Positions 10,284-17,929 of a stretch of DNA of 64,000 bases are shown here, piece by piece. The first letter of the stretch is position 1. Every line of letters starts with the position of its first letter. The notes under the pieces are model-generated. The model was not told the origin of the DNA. It was given only the letters and a program-made list of their open reading frames with translations, and ran no database searches. The translations under genes and the position numbers were made by a program. Origin of the DNA: Desulfovibrio sp. JC022 (GTDB lineage: Bacteria > Desulfobacterota > Desulfovibrionia > Desulfovibrionales > Desulfovibrionaceae); the NCBI RefSeq assembly GCF_010470665.1, contig NZ_VOPZ01000011.1, forward strand, positions 5,528-69,527. The letters are read 5' to 3'.

Positions 10284-10778
10284 TTATTGGAATGACTTGA
10301 GAAGTGAGGCAAGCTCTTCATAGAGGGAGGTCGCTGAACCATGCAGGGTCAATTCTATTATTCTGCCGGATGCGGCAGGGGTCCAAGTGAAGAGCAGTGC
10401 GTTTTCAGGCCAGAATTCCATATTCAGATACTGAATCCACTCTACAACTGTCAAAGTTTTTTTATCACTCAGCAGGTCAAAGAAGTCATCATCAGGTGTC
10501 TGACCTTCCAGTCTATAGAGGTCAAAATGATTAACCTGCGGTTTTGTGGGGTAAATATTAAGAATATTGAAACTAGGGCTACTTACTTCTGCGTTTTGCG
10601 CACCGGGAAAAGATTCTACCAATGCGCGAACAAAAGTTGTTTTTCCAGCTCCAAGGTCGCCGTTCAAAAAGATAGGGACCAGTTTTTTTGATTCCAGAAA
10701 AAAAGAAGCCAGAGTGGAGCCGAGCCTGAGCGTCGCCTCCACATCCGGCAGATTGATGATCAGTTTATCATTACTCAT
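10284..10778 (-). CDS. tsaE: tRNA threonylcarbamoyladenosine biosynthesis ATPase
   Basis: TsaE is the ATPase of the TsaB-TsaD-TsaE complex that makes t6A at position 37 of tRNAs decoding ANN codons. It is 164 residues long, close to the family length. The P-loop GDLGAGKTTF is at about residues 40-49, preceded by the FLN strand. The SPSFNI and HFDLYRLE segments are the usual conserved blocks of the family. It lies two bases after the CBS protein gene and 38 bases before lysC, inside the operon. Confidence 0.92.
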   Translation of the reverse strand: MSNDKLIINLPDVEATLRLGSTLASFFLESKKLVPIFLNGDLGAGKTTFVRALVESFPGAQNAEVSSPSFNILNIYPTKPQVNHFDLYRLEGQTPDDDFFDLLSDKKTLTVVEWIQYLNMEFWPENALLFTWTPAASGRIIELTLHGSATSLYEELASLLKSFQ

Positions 10779-10780
10779 TT

Positions 10781-11230
10781 TTATTTAGCTAAAACCTTTA
10801 AAACGTCTTCTTTACCGACTACTCCGACGAGCTTGCCTTCTTCCACCACAGGCAGGGTGTAGAATTTTTTCTCGACCATAAGATCGGCAATTTTTTCGAT
10901 ACTTGTGTCAGGACCGATAGTTATGGGATCAGGTGTCATGGCATGTTCCACCTTAGTCGCCGCGATTTTGTTCACTTCCCGTTCAAGTTCCTCGTTGGAG
11001 GAGAAGGAAATGAATCCGTCCAGAATGGTGAACAGGGAAGGCATGGAAATGGATTTCTGCTGCGCCACAAGGTCGCTCTGGCAGATAACCCCGACCAGTT
11101 TCCCGTCCCGGTCAACAACCGGGAGTCCGTTCAGGTGTTTTTCAAGCATAAGCTTGGCAGCGGTTGCCACATCGTTTTCCGGTTCGAGGGTCAGGGCACC
11201 GGATGTCATAATGTCTTTGGCTTTCAGCAT
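10781..11230 (-). CDS. Tandem CBS-domain protein
   Basis: A 149-residue protein made only of two CBS motifs. The first runs from AKDIMTSGALTLEP to about residue 60 and the second from VEHAMTPDPITIGP to the end. Such Bateman modules bind adenine nucleotides (ATP, AMP, SAM) and regulate partners. No effector domain is attached, so the partner is unknown. The start overlaps the 3' end of the nnr gene by 7 bases, which suggests coupled translation. Neighbouring Nnr handles NAD(P)HX and TsaE uses ATP, so an adenylate-sensing role is plausible but is inference. Confidence 0.88.
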   Translation of the reverse strand: MLKAKDIMTSGALTLEPENDVATAAKLMLEKHLNGLPVVDRDGKLVGVICQSDLVAQQKSISMPSLFTILDGFISFSSNEELEREVNKIAATKVEHAMTPDPITIGPDTSIEKIADLMVEKKFYTLPVVEEGKLVGVVGKEDVLKVLAK

Positions 11231-12759
11231 AATTCCTCCTTGAGCACTTGGGGGAGCACGTCAGCTATTTCAGTTGCGATGTTACCTCGATACGGAAATT
11301 TTTCAGCCAGATACTGTCCTGCCAGTCCATGCCAGTATACCCCGATACACGCGCTTTGCATAGCAGGAATTCCTTTTGCCAGCAGAGCACCGCCCATACC
11401 CGCCAGAATATCCCCGGACCCCGCTGCTGCAAGGTTCGGTGCGGAAAGTGGAGAGATCACAACTTGTCCATCCGGACAGCCGATTACAGTTCCTGATCCT
11501 TTAAGAACCAGCAGGGTTTTGCTTGTACTGGCAAAGCTGCGGGCTGTGTTGATACGCTCCGCTTCCACTTCAGGAATGGTACTGCCGATCATGCGGGCCA
11601 TTTCGCCGGGATGCGGAGTTAGAATGGAATTTTCAGCGATTGATTCCAGCAACTCAGGGCGTTCAGCTAAGGCGTAAAGAGCGTCAGCATCATATACAGC
11701 CGGAGGATGTCCGTTTTTAATCACCGCCTCCACCAGATCAAGAGCGCCTTTGTCCCGGCCAAGCCCCGGTCCGATGACAAGTGCATCATATTTATCAAGC
11801 TCCGGAAGCAGTTCCTCGATCATTTGATCATTCCACTGATCGCCGGAACCAAGCCCTTTAGTCATCAATTCCGGCTTGCCTGCTTTCACTTCGGAAGCAA
11901 GGCCGTCCGGGCAGGCCATGGTCACCAGTCCGGCACCGGCACGCAGAGCGGAAATTCCTGCCAGATGCAATGCCCCGGTTAGTCCTTTTGAAGCACCTAC
12001 CAACAGCACATGGCCGGAACTTCCTTTATGCATAGCCGGGGAGGGCCCAGGAATGAATTCAAGTACATTTTCTGTGATCAGCTGGTTTGTAGCCGGATGC
12101 TTGTACTTAACTTCTTCCGGGATACCGATGTGAGCAACCACTAATGTGCCAGTGTATTCATCCGCCTGCGGCAAAGCAAGGCCGATTTTGGCTTCCTCAA
12201 AAGTTACGGTCATATGAGCCCGCACAGCAACAGGCTGAGGATTCCCGGTCAGCCCGTTCAGGCCGGAAGGAATGTCCACCGCAAAAATAAAGCAATTCTT
12301 TGCACTATTGATTGCGTTCACGATTGCATGGGCGAAGGGGCGCAGTTCCCCGGAAAATCCGGTACCGAGCAGCCCGTCAATAATGATATCAGCTTCCGGC
12401 AGTACGACTTTTTCCGTGGCCCGGAAAAATCTCATATTCACGCCCAGCCGTGCGGCAACCTTGAGCATGTAAGCCGCATCGCCTTTATACTTACTCTTGG
12501 GGGCTGTGTGCAGAATCAGAACTTCCGCACCCATATCAGCCAGCATGCGGCCCATGACAAAACCGTCGCCGCCATTATTGCCTGATCCGGCGATGATCAG
12601 AATTTTCTTGCCGTAAACGTCGCCATAACCCCTAAGCAAGGCGAAAACAGCCTCGCGTCCGGCGTTTTCCATCAAAATTTCGCCCTTGATGCCGATTTCA
12701 TTGATGGTGACTTTATCCCAATTGGACATTTCAGCGGGAGTAGGAAGCGGTGTAAGCAT
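11224..12759 (-). CDS. nnr: Bifunctional NAD(P)HX epimerase / ADP-dependent dehydratase
   Basis: Repairs hydrated NADH and NADPH. The N-terminal half (to about residue 215) is the YjeF_N epimerase, with GSGNNGGDGFVMGR near residues 58-71. The C-terminal half is the ribokinase-like dehydratase, with GPGLGRD, LTPHPGEMARM and the GSGDILAGM ATP and catalytic motif near 445. At 511 residues it is a full fusion like the Escherichia coli protein. It is in the middle of the pdxJ-to-cimA operon, with repeat-rich DNA just upstream. Confidence 0.93.
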   Translation of the reverse strand: MLTPLPTPAEMSNWDKVTINEIGIKGEILMENAGREAVFALLRGYGDVYGKKILIIAGSGNNGGDGFVMGRMLADMGAEVLILHTAPKSKYKGDAAYMLKVAARLGVNMRFFRATEKVVLPEADIIIDGLLGTGFSGELRPFAHAIVNAINSAKNCFIFAVDIPSGLNGLTGNPQPVAVRAHMTVTFEEAKIGLALPQADEYTGTLVVAHIGIPEEVKYKHPATNQLITENVLEFIPGPSPAMHKGSSGHVLLVGASKGLTGALHLAGISALRAGAGLVTMACPDGLASEVKAGKPELMTKGLGSGDQWNDQMIEELLPELDKYDALVIGPGLGRDKGALDLVEAVIKNGHPPAVYDADALYALAERPELLESIAENSILTPHPGEMARMIGSTIPEVEAERINTARSFASTSKTLLVLKGSGTVIGCPDGQVVISPLSAPNLAAAGSGDILAGMGGALLAKGIPAMQSACIGVYWHGLAGQYLAEKFPYRGNIATEIADVLPQVLKEELC

Positions 12760-12772
12760 GTGGACTCCTTTT

Positions 12773-12856
12773 GCCTCCGGCGGCCCTGCCGGGGGCCTTA
12801 AACCCTTTTGGGAAAAGGGTTTAAGAATCCCAAAACTTTTTATTAGGGCTTCGCCA
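12773..12856. repeat. GC-rich intergenic repeat, copy 1
   Basis: Between nnr and acpS there is GCCTCCGGCGGC followed by a perfect 12-bp inverted repeat (TTAAACCCTTTT, 12798-12809, with AAAAGGGTTTAA, 12813-12824) and then GGCTTCGCC. The same GCCGCCGGAGGC core recurs at 12965-12976 and 61239-61250. It is a dispersed hairpin-forming repeat and does not encode protein. Confidence 0.7.
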
Positions 12857-12924
12857 TCTATTTATTCGAAGGCTGTTTTTAGTGCATTTACAGCGGAACA
12901 CTATTAAAAGTTGTTGAAGAGTCC

Positions 12925-12976
12925 AGAGAAACTTTTATCAAAAAGTTTCTTTGGCCCTCGGAGAGCCGCCGGAGGC
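12925..12976. repeat. GC-rich intergenic repeat, copy 2
   Basis: A second unit in the same spacer: inverted repeat AGAAACTTTT (12927-12936) with AAAAGTTTCT (12941-12950), then TTGGCCCTCGG and GCCGCCGGAGGC right up to the acpS stop. It faces copy 1 in inverted orientation, so the pair brackets the spacer. Confidence 0.65.
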
Positions 12977-12979
12977 ATC

Positions 12980-13354
12980 TTATTTTTCAAGTACGACGAC
13001 AGCGGCGGCAGTATCGCGTCCATGGGTAATGGAAATATGAATTCCTTGAATACCCATTGTGTTGCTGCGTTCAAGGGCTTCCCCGAGAAAATTAAGTTGC
13101 GGCGCACCGGACTCCATGCGGGTTATCTCGATTGTGTGGAAAGTTATGCCTTCGGCAAATCCGGTCCCAAGAGCTTTTACTGCGGCCTCTTTAGCAGCAA
13201 AGCGGGCGGCTACGTAGGGAACGGGATTCTTTGCCGGAAGCAGCTCCAATTCTTTTGGGGTAAGGATTTTTTCCGTAAAGCGTTCGCCGTATTTGTCCAG
13301 CGAACGCTTTATGCGGTCAAGTTCAGTTATATCTATTCCAAGTCCGATGATCAT
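12980..13354 (-). CDS. acpS: Holo-[acyl-carrier-protein] synthase
   Basis: Transfers 4'-phosphopantetheine from CoA to apo-ACP, activating fatty acid synthesis. The 124-residue length is typical of the AcpS trimer type. The metal-binding aspartate is in GLGIDITEL (D8), and the catalytic block RFAAKEAAVKALGTG is near residues 52-66. It starts 3 bases after pdxJ, and pdxJ-acpS pairing is common in proteobacteria. Confidence 0.95.
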   Translation of the reverse strand: MIIGLGIDITELDRIKRSLDKYGERFTEKILTPKELELLPAKNPVPYVAARFAAKEAAVKALGTGFAEGITFHTIEITRMESGAPQLNFLGEALERSNTMGIQGIHISITHGRDTAAAVVVLEK

Positions 13355-13357
13355 GGA

Positions 13358-14083
13358 TTAATCAGCAAAGGTTCTAATGATTTCAACCATGTCGCGGACA
13401 GCGCGATCAATGCCCACGTAGATGGCGCGGGACATGATGGAATGACCGATGGAATATTCGACGATGCCGGGAACGTTTGCGAAATCAAGGATATTCACAT
13501 AGTTCAGGCCGTGGCCGAGATTAACTTTAAGTCCGAGATCCTGAGACATTTTGATGCCGTCAATGATACGGGCAAGTTCGGCTTTCTGTTCGGTACGGGT
13601 GGGTGCATCTGCAAAATGTCCGGTGTGAATTTCAACATACTCAGCACCGATGGCCTTGGCTGCTTTGATCTGATCGGCGTCAGCATCGATGAACAGGCTG
13701 GAACCGATTCCTTTTTCATGCAGCGGGGCAAGATATTCTGTGAGACGCTTTTCCTGACCGATACAATTAAGACCGCCTTCAGTGGTCAACTCTTCACGTT
13801 TTTCAGGTACGAGGCAAACGGTGGCAGGATCGATGCGCAGGGCGATCTGCTGCATTTCTTCGGTAGCAGCCATTTCAAAATGGAAGTCGGTCTGAATCGT
13901 CCTGCTGATCATATCGATATCGCGGTCCTGTACGTGCCTGCGGTCTTCGCGCAGATGCATGATAATACCGACTGCACCGGCCAGCTCACACATGGCAGCA
14001 GCTGTAACGGGATCAGGTTCGATTCCATGGCGGGCCTGCCTGATAGTGGCAACATGATCAACATTGACGCATAAGAAGGGCAT
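13358..14083 (-). CDS. pdxJ: Pyridoxine 5'-phosphate synthase
   Basis: Joins 1-deoxyxylulose-5-phosphate and 3-amino-2-oxopropyl phosphate to form PNP in the DXP-dependent vitamin B6 route. It is 241 residues long, as usual. It begins with [17 protein letters not shown], the family N-terminal signature. The [12 protein letters not shown] block (around 44-55) and NLGHGLNY near 190 are the other conserved sites. It is the first gene of the minus-strand operon, with an AGGA ribosome site, and it is divergent from the UDP-glucose dehydrogenase gene. The 274-base spacer should hold both promoters. Confidence 0.96.
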   Translation of the reverse strand: MPFLCVNVDHVATIRQARHGIEPDPVTAAAMCELAGAVGIIMHLREDRRHVQDRDIDMISRTIQTDFHFEMAATEEMQQIALRIDPATVCLVPEKREELTTEGGLNCIGQEKRLTEYLAPLHEKGIGSSLFIDADADQIKAAKAIGAEYVEIHTGHFADAPTRTEQKAELARIIDGIKMSQDLGLKVNLGHGLNYVNILDFANVPGIVEYSIGHSIMSRAIYVGIDRAVRDMVEIIRTFAD

Positions 14084-14357
14084 GATTATATCCTCCGGTA
14101 AAATTATTTCTTAATTTAAGAAGTCGTTTTTTTATTATATTAAAATGAAGCTGAAAGCGGTTTTCGGCTTGCTAACAGCACAATATAGTTAATGGACTTT
14201 GATGGCAACCGTCATATCTTTGTAACCACGAAGAGTTGACATTAAAAACATAAAGGCGTTATCCGCACTAGGATCAATCAAACGTCAGTCCGGCAATTAA
14301 TATTATGCCAGCTAATTATAAAAAATAAAACGCTATAAATAAACGAGAGAACAGCTA

Positions 14358-15701
14358 ATGAACATTTGTATTGTAGGGACCGGATATGTGGGTCTGGTCA
14401 GCGCAGCATGTTTTGCTGAAATGGGTAACCACGTCTGGTGCGTGGATGTTAATCCTGATGTTGTTGAAACCCTTAAGCAGGGTCAAGTCCATATTTTCGA
14501 GCCCGGTCTTGATGTCCTTGTTAAGCGTAACTATGAAGATAAAAGACTTTTCTTTACCACCGACCTTAAAGAGGGACTTGAAAAAGCCAAGTTCGTTTTT
14601 ATCTGCGTAGGAACACCCTGCGGTTCTGATGGCAGTTGTGATCTGAGCTACGTGGAAACTGTTGCGAGTCAGATTGGTCAGAACATGACCGAGCCTAAGA
14701 TCGTGGTCGACAAATCTACAGTTCCTGTGGGAACCGCTGACAAAGTTCGTGCTACTATTAAAGAAGAACTTGATAAGCGCGGTCTGGACATTGAGTTTGA
14801 TGTTGCTTCCAATCCTGAATTTCTTAAGGAAGGGGATGCTGTAAGTGATTTCATGAAACCTGACCGGGTTGTTGTGGGTACTGAAAATGAAGATACCCGC
14901 AAAGAGTTTGAAACCCTTTACGCACCTTATGCCCGTAGCCGTGAAAAACTTATCTTCATGGGCACCAGAAGTGCTGAGATGACCAAGTATGCAGCAAACT
15001 GCATGCTGGCTACAAAAATTTCTTTTATTAACGAAATGGCCGGAATCTGCGAAAGGGTCGGCGCAAACGTACGCGAAGTACGTCTCGGTATCGGCTCTGA
15101 CCATCGCATTGGCTACTACTTCATCTATCCCGGTGTAGGATACGGTGGATCATGCTTTCCTAAAGATGTGAAAGCCCTGATCAACACCGCCAAAGAAGTA
15201 GGCGCACAGCCTGAACTTATCGAGGCTGTTGATTCCGTTAACAACCGCCAGAAAAAAATGCTTTCCTCAAAAATCCTAGATTACTTTGAAGCTCAAGGTG
15301 GAGTAAAAGGTAAAACCCTTGCATTGTGGGGACTTGCATTCAAAGCTAATACTGATGATATGCGCGAATCTTCCGCTCTTTCCATCATTTCAGAGCTTAC
15401 TGCCGCTGGTATGAAAATCAAGGCTTTCGATCCTGTTGCATATAAAAAAGCGGAAGAAATTCTGCGTGATAATGATCTGGTGGAGATTGTCCATAACCAG
15501 TATGAAGTACTCGAAGGCGCGGATGCCCTTGCGGTTGTAACTGACTGGAACCAGTTCAGGAACCCGGATTTCGACAAGGTTAAAGATTCCCTTCAGGCTC
15601 CTTTGGTTTTTGACGGCAGAAACCTTTACGATCCTGCATATCTCGGAAGCAGCGGCTTTGCCTACTTCAGTGTGGGACGCCGTCCGGTGGGAACCGAATA
15701 A
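14358..15701 (+). CDS. ugd: UDP-glucose 6-dehydrogenase
   Basis: Oxidises UDP-glucose to UDP-glucuronate with two NAD+, feeding polysaccharide or LPS synthesis. The 447-residue length is standard. The Rossmann motif GTGYVGLV is at residues 7-14, and the catalytic cysteine is C266 in GYGGSCFPKD. The C-terminal NAD-binding half contains ALWGLAFKANTDDMRESS. It is a single-gene unit with its own terminator. It is the last conserved gene before the accessory region. Confidence 0.96.
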   Translation: MNICIVGTGYVGLVSAACFAEMGNHVWCVDVNPDVVETLKQGQVHIFEPGLDVLVKRNYEDKRLFFTTDLKEGLEKAKFVFICVGTPCGSDGSCDLSYVETVASQIGQNMTEPKIVVDKSTVPVGTADKVRATIKEELDKRGLDIEFDVASNPEFLKEGDAVSDFMKPDRVVVGTENEDTRKEFETLYAPYARSREKLIFMGTRSAEMTKYAANCMLATKISFINEMAGICERVGANVREVRLGIGSDHRIGYYFIYPGVGYGGSCFPKDVKALINTAKEVGAQPELIEAVDSVNNRQKKMLSSKILDYFEAQGGVKGKTLALWGLAFKANTDDMRESSALSIISELTAAGMKIKAFDPVAYKKAEEILRDNDLVEIVHNQYEVLEGADALAVVTDWNQFRNPDFDKVKDSLQAPLVFDGRNLYDPAYLGSSGFAYFSVGRRPVGTE

Positions 15702-15753
15702 TTCAGCAAGTAGAATAAGAATTGTCCGCTTCAACTGGAGCGGTTATCGGATA

Positions 15754-15793
15754 TAAAAAAGTCCCTCTCGCTTTTGCGGGAGGGACTTTTTTT
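15754..15793 (+). terminator. Rho-independent terminator of ugd
   Basis: An 11-bp stem (GTCCCTCTCGC with GCGGGAGGGAC, one G-U pair) with a TTTT loop, flanked by A6 and T7. It should work in both directions. Confidence 0.9.
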
Positions 15794-15939
15794 AGTGTTG
15801 ACTGCCATTTAGTAAAATATATTTAAGTTTGAAAAGTAGTGTAAATAGAATTTCGGTATACTGCCCATCCAAGAATAAATTGTCTTAAAAATTGTACTCG
15901 CACTTGTGGATTATGTTTGCTGCATGAGCCAACAGTACA

Positions 15940-16050
15940 CACAGTTCTGGAGACGGAGCAACGAGAGTCCAAGGAGATTCGCTTGGATTTATTTGGATGC
16001 AGATGGATGAAATGCTCCTGAGATTCAGGGACTTTCTGTATTGGACGGTA
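15940..16050. other. Decayed copy of an integrase-adjacent attachment region
   Basis: This non-coding stretch is collinear with 22592-22715, the region between integrase A and its att core. ACGGAGCAACGAG is identical at 15953-15965 and 22605-22617. CTGAGATTCAGGG (16018-16030) matches CTGAAATTCAGGG (22669-22681) at almost the same spacing (65 against 64 bases). GGACGGTATAATTT matches GGACTGTATAGTTT. The tRNA-derived core itself is not recognisable here. I read it as the remains of an older or related insertion. The rest of the 366-base gap holds only the ugd terminator. Confidence 0.6.
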
Positions 16051-16067
16051 TAATTTTGAAAATTTTG

Positions 16068-17009
16068 CTAATTAAACGTTGGTTCGTCCGCTTTTGGGTT
16101 AAGTTGCAGTGCTTTTTTTGTGTCTTTTATGGATTCGGCAATTCGTCCCAATTTCAGATAGACTGCGGAACGTTCCTCATAAACTCCGGCAATATTAGGG
16201 TTGATTTTTATCGCTTTGTCGAAATTGAGAATACTAGCTTCAAGTTTATTCTTATTTTTTAGAGCTACACCGTCAGGTATAATCTGGACGAAATTGCCAT
16301 TGTTATCCATTTGAAAAACTTTAGCACCATCAACCGAATCCTGAACATTTACGGTAAGCTTGTCGTCAACAATTCTTAACCCTGAGTACGTGCCGTTATC
16401 ACTCAGTCTGTTGTCAGTGCCTGAGCTTATACGATTCCATGTTCCATCATCATAGCGATAAACACGGCTCCGCTGGTCAGTGGCATACAAATTCCCTTTG
16501 TAGGTAATAAGGCTTCCCTCAGTATTAGCCGCATCCCCAAATCCAGAAGCGTTTATCTGCTGCGGGTCCATTTCAAACTTCAGCACATCATCATTAATGA
16601 CTTTGATTCCGTTAAAATCTGTGGCCTCGCTGATGCGCTGAATCTCCCGTTTCATGGCTTGGAATTCGTCATTGATGATCAGTCGCTGATTGGCGTTGTA
16701 GGTGCCTGTGGCGGCCTGAGTGGCAAGCTCTTTCATGCGGATAAGTTTTTCATCGATGACAGAGAGCGCACCGTCTGCAACTTGGATCATTGAGATTGCG
16801 TCATTGACGTTGCGTAATCCCTGCTGGTTGGAGGCAATGTCACTGCGCATCAGTTCCCGAACAGCAAGACCGGCAGCATCGTCTGCCGCTGTGCCAATCC
16901 GCAGACCGGAAGATAATCTACGGGTTGATACTCCCAGTGAGCCGTAATGCTTGCTCAGGGATCGGGCGGCAGAAGATGCCATTAAATTGTGGTTTATCGT
17001 CAGCGTCAT
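16068..17009 (-). CDS. Flagellin N-terminal domain joined to a TPR tail
   Basis: A 313-residue protein. Residues 1-140 are a clear flagellin D0/D1 N-terminus (INHNLMA, RRLSSGLRIGTAADDAAGLA, RNVNDAISMIQVADGAL, QRLIINDEFQAM, ATDFNGIKV). Residues 150-250 form an unrelated beta-rich middle (YRYDDGTWNRIS). The last 60 residues, from KLEASILNFDKAI to ALQLNPKADE, are tetratricopeptide-type helices. The C-terminal D1/D0 helices that a filament-forming flagellin needs are absent. It may be a fusion made by deletion, or a specialised exported or cap-like protein. It abuts the decayed attachment region, which favours a rearrangement. The weak GAGAT ahead of ATG leaves expression doubtful. Confidence 0.75.
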   Translation of the reverse strand: MTLTINHNLMASSAARSLSKHYGSLGVSTRRLSSGLRIGTAADDAAGLAVRELMRSDIASNQQGLRNVNDAISMIQVADGALSVIDEKLIRMKELATQAATGTYNANQRLIINDEFQAMKREIQRISEATDFNGIKVINDDVLKFEMDPQQINASGFGDAANTEGSLITYKGNLYATDQRSRVYRYDDGTWNRISSGTDNRLSDNGTYSGLRIVDDKLTVNVQDSVDGAKVFQMDNNGNFVQIIPDGVALKNKNKLEASILNFDKAIKINPNIAGVYEERSAVYLKLGRIAESIKDTKKALQLNPKADEPTFN

Positions 17010-17052
17010 TTTCTACAATCTCTTCAGCGGGGAACTTTTTGCCTATCCACAT

Positions 17053-17072
17053 TTTCAAGGAATCCCTTGAAA
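17053..17072. promoter_or_regulatory. Palindrome, candidate operator
   Basis: A perfect 8-bp inverted repeat TTTCAAGG / CCTTGAAA with a 4-base spacer lies in the divergent spacer between the flagellin-TPR gene and the XRE regulator. The position and size suit an autoregulatory operator for the adjacent helix-turn-helix protein. Confidence 0.45.
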
Positions 17073-17199
17073 CAACTGGAATCAACGCAGATACACGTTT
17101 TAATAATGTTCGTTGTCTTTATTGAAGCAATTTATATACCATCATTGCTTATTGAGCGTGTAAATATCAACTACCATTGTCCCTTTTAAGGAGGAGACT

Positions 17200-17523
17200 A
17201 TGGTTGCTGTGCAGGATGCTTTTGGTAAGCGGTTACGGGATATACGCCGCAGAAAGGATTTGACTCAGGAGCAGTTGGCGGATTTGTCTGGTCTGTCAAT
17301 TCAGTATGTGGGTGAAATCGAAAGGGGCAAGCGTAACCCATCGCTCACAACGATTGAAACTCTGGCGAAAGCTTTAACTTTGCCAATTACTGATTTTTTT
17401 GAATTACAGGAATTTCAGCTTGAAACGAAGGATATTAAGGCAAAGCTTATCTCGCAGATCGAAAATGCAGACGATGAAACATTGAATAATTTCTTTGCTA
17501 TTTCACGGGTGTTCTTCGGGTAA
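17200..17523 (+). CDS. XRE-family transcriptional regulator
   Basis: A 107-residue DNA-binding protein. The Cro/CI-type helix-turn-helix covers residues 7-62 (RLRDIRRRKDLTQEQLADLSGLS, then YVGEIERGKRNPSL and LAKALTLPITDFFE). The C-terminal 40 residues are helical and probably dimerise. A strong AAGGAGGAG ribosome site precedes the ATG. It is divergent from the flagellin-TPR gene, with a palindrome between them, so it probably regulates itself and that promoter. It is the first gene of the inner accessory unit. Confidence 0.88.
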   Translation: MVAVQDAFGKRLRDIRRRKDLTQEQLADLSGLSIQYVGEIERGKRNPSLTTIETLAKALTLPITDFFELQEFQLETKDIKAKLISQIENADDETLNNFFAISRVFFG

Positions 17524-17538
17524 GGAAATAGGGCGAAA

Positions 17539-17575
17539 CAAGGCTCCCTCCAAGAAGAAGGAGCCTTGAGGTTGT
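17539..17575. terminator. Hairpin between convergent genes
   Basis: A 9-bp perfect stem CAAGGCTCC / GGAGCCTTG (17539-17547 and 17560-17568) lies between the XRE gene and the minus-strand dndB fragment. Only a loose T-rich tract (GTTGTTGTTT) follows on the plus strand, so it is a moderate terminator at best. Confidence 0.5.
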
Positions 17576-17578
17576 TGT

Positions 17579-17929
17579 TTAGCTTTGCCCTTGACGGCGC
17601 GAAGGCAACCCGCACATAAAGCGGATCATATCTCCAAGAATTTGCATCTTGTCCTTGTCATGCCCAGCAAAATTCATGGTCTTTGAAGATGTGTTATAAA
17701 GCCCAACACTTCTTTGCTTCCCATCTGAATCGTCAGGAAGGTATTCTCTAAGTTTTTCAAGGCGGTTTTCTGTTACTTCTTCTTCGGAGAGATCATAATA
17801 CCGCCAAACAGGGGTCTCATGGGAAAAATCGATTTCCTCGATTTTTGAAAAGAGCATTTCTAATTGCTCTGCATCATTGTTTTGCCCGAAGGCACAATCA
17901 TGAGTGAGCTTGGCAAGGGATTTTAACAT
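17579..17929 (-). CDS. DndB-like protein, C-terminal part (after a frameshift)
   Basis: A 116-residue frame that is probably not an independent gene. Its beginning, MLKSLAKLTHDCAFG, and its DFSHETPVWRYYDLSEEE segment look like the C-terminal region of DndB/DGQHR proteins. It lacks a ribosome site. Reading the same frame upstream gives VAAQPIMLKSL, which joins naturally to the end of the larger upstream frame if one base is restored near 17940-17950. It is therefore the 3' piece of a split gene. Either a real mutation or a sequencing error could explain it. Confidence 0.6.
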   Translation of the reverse strand: MLKSLAKLTHDCAFGQNNDAEQLEMLFSKIEEIDFSHETPVWRYYDLSEEEVTENRLEKLREYLPDDSDGKQRSVGLYNTSSKTMNFAGHDKDKMQILGDMIRFMCGLPSRRQGQS

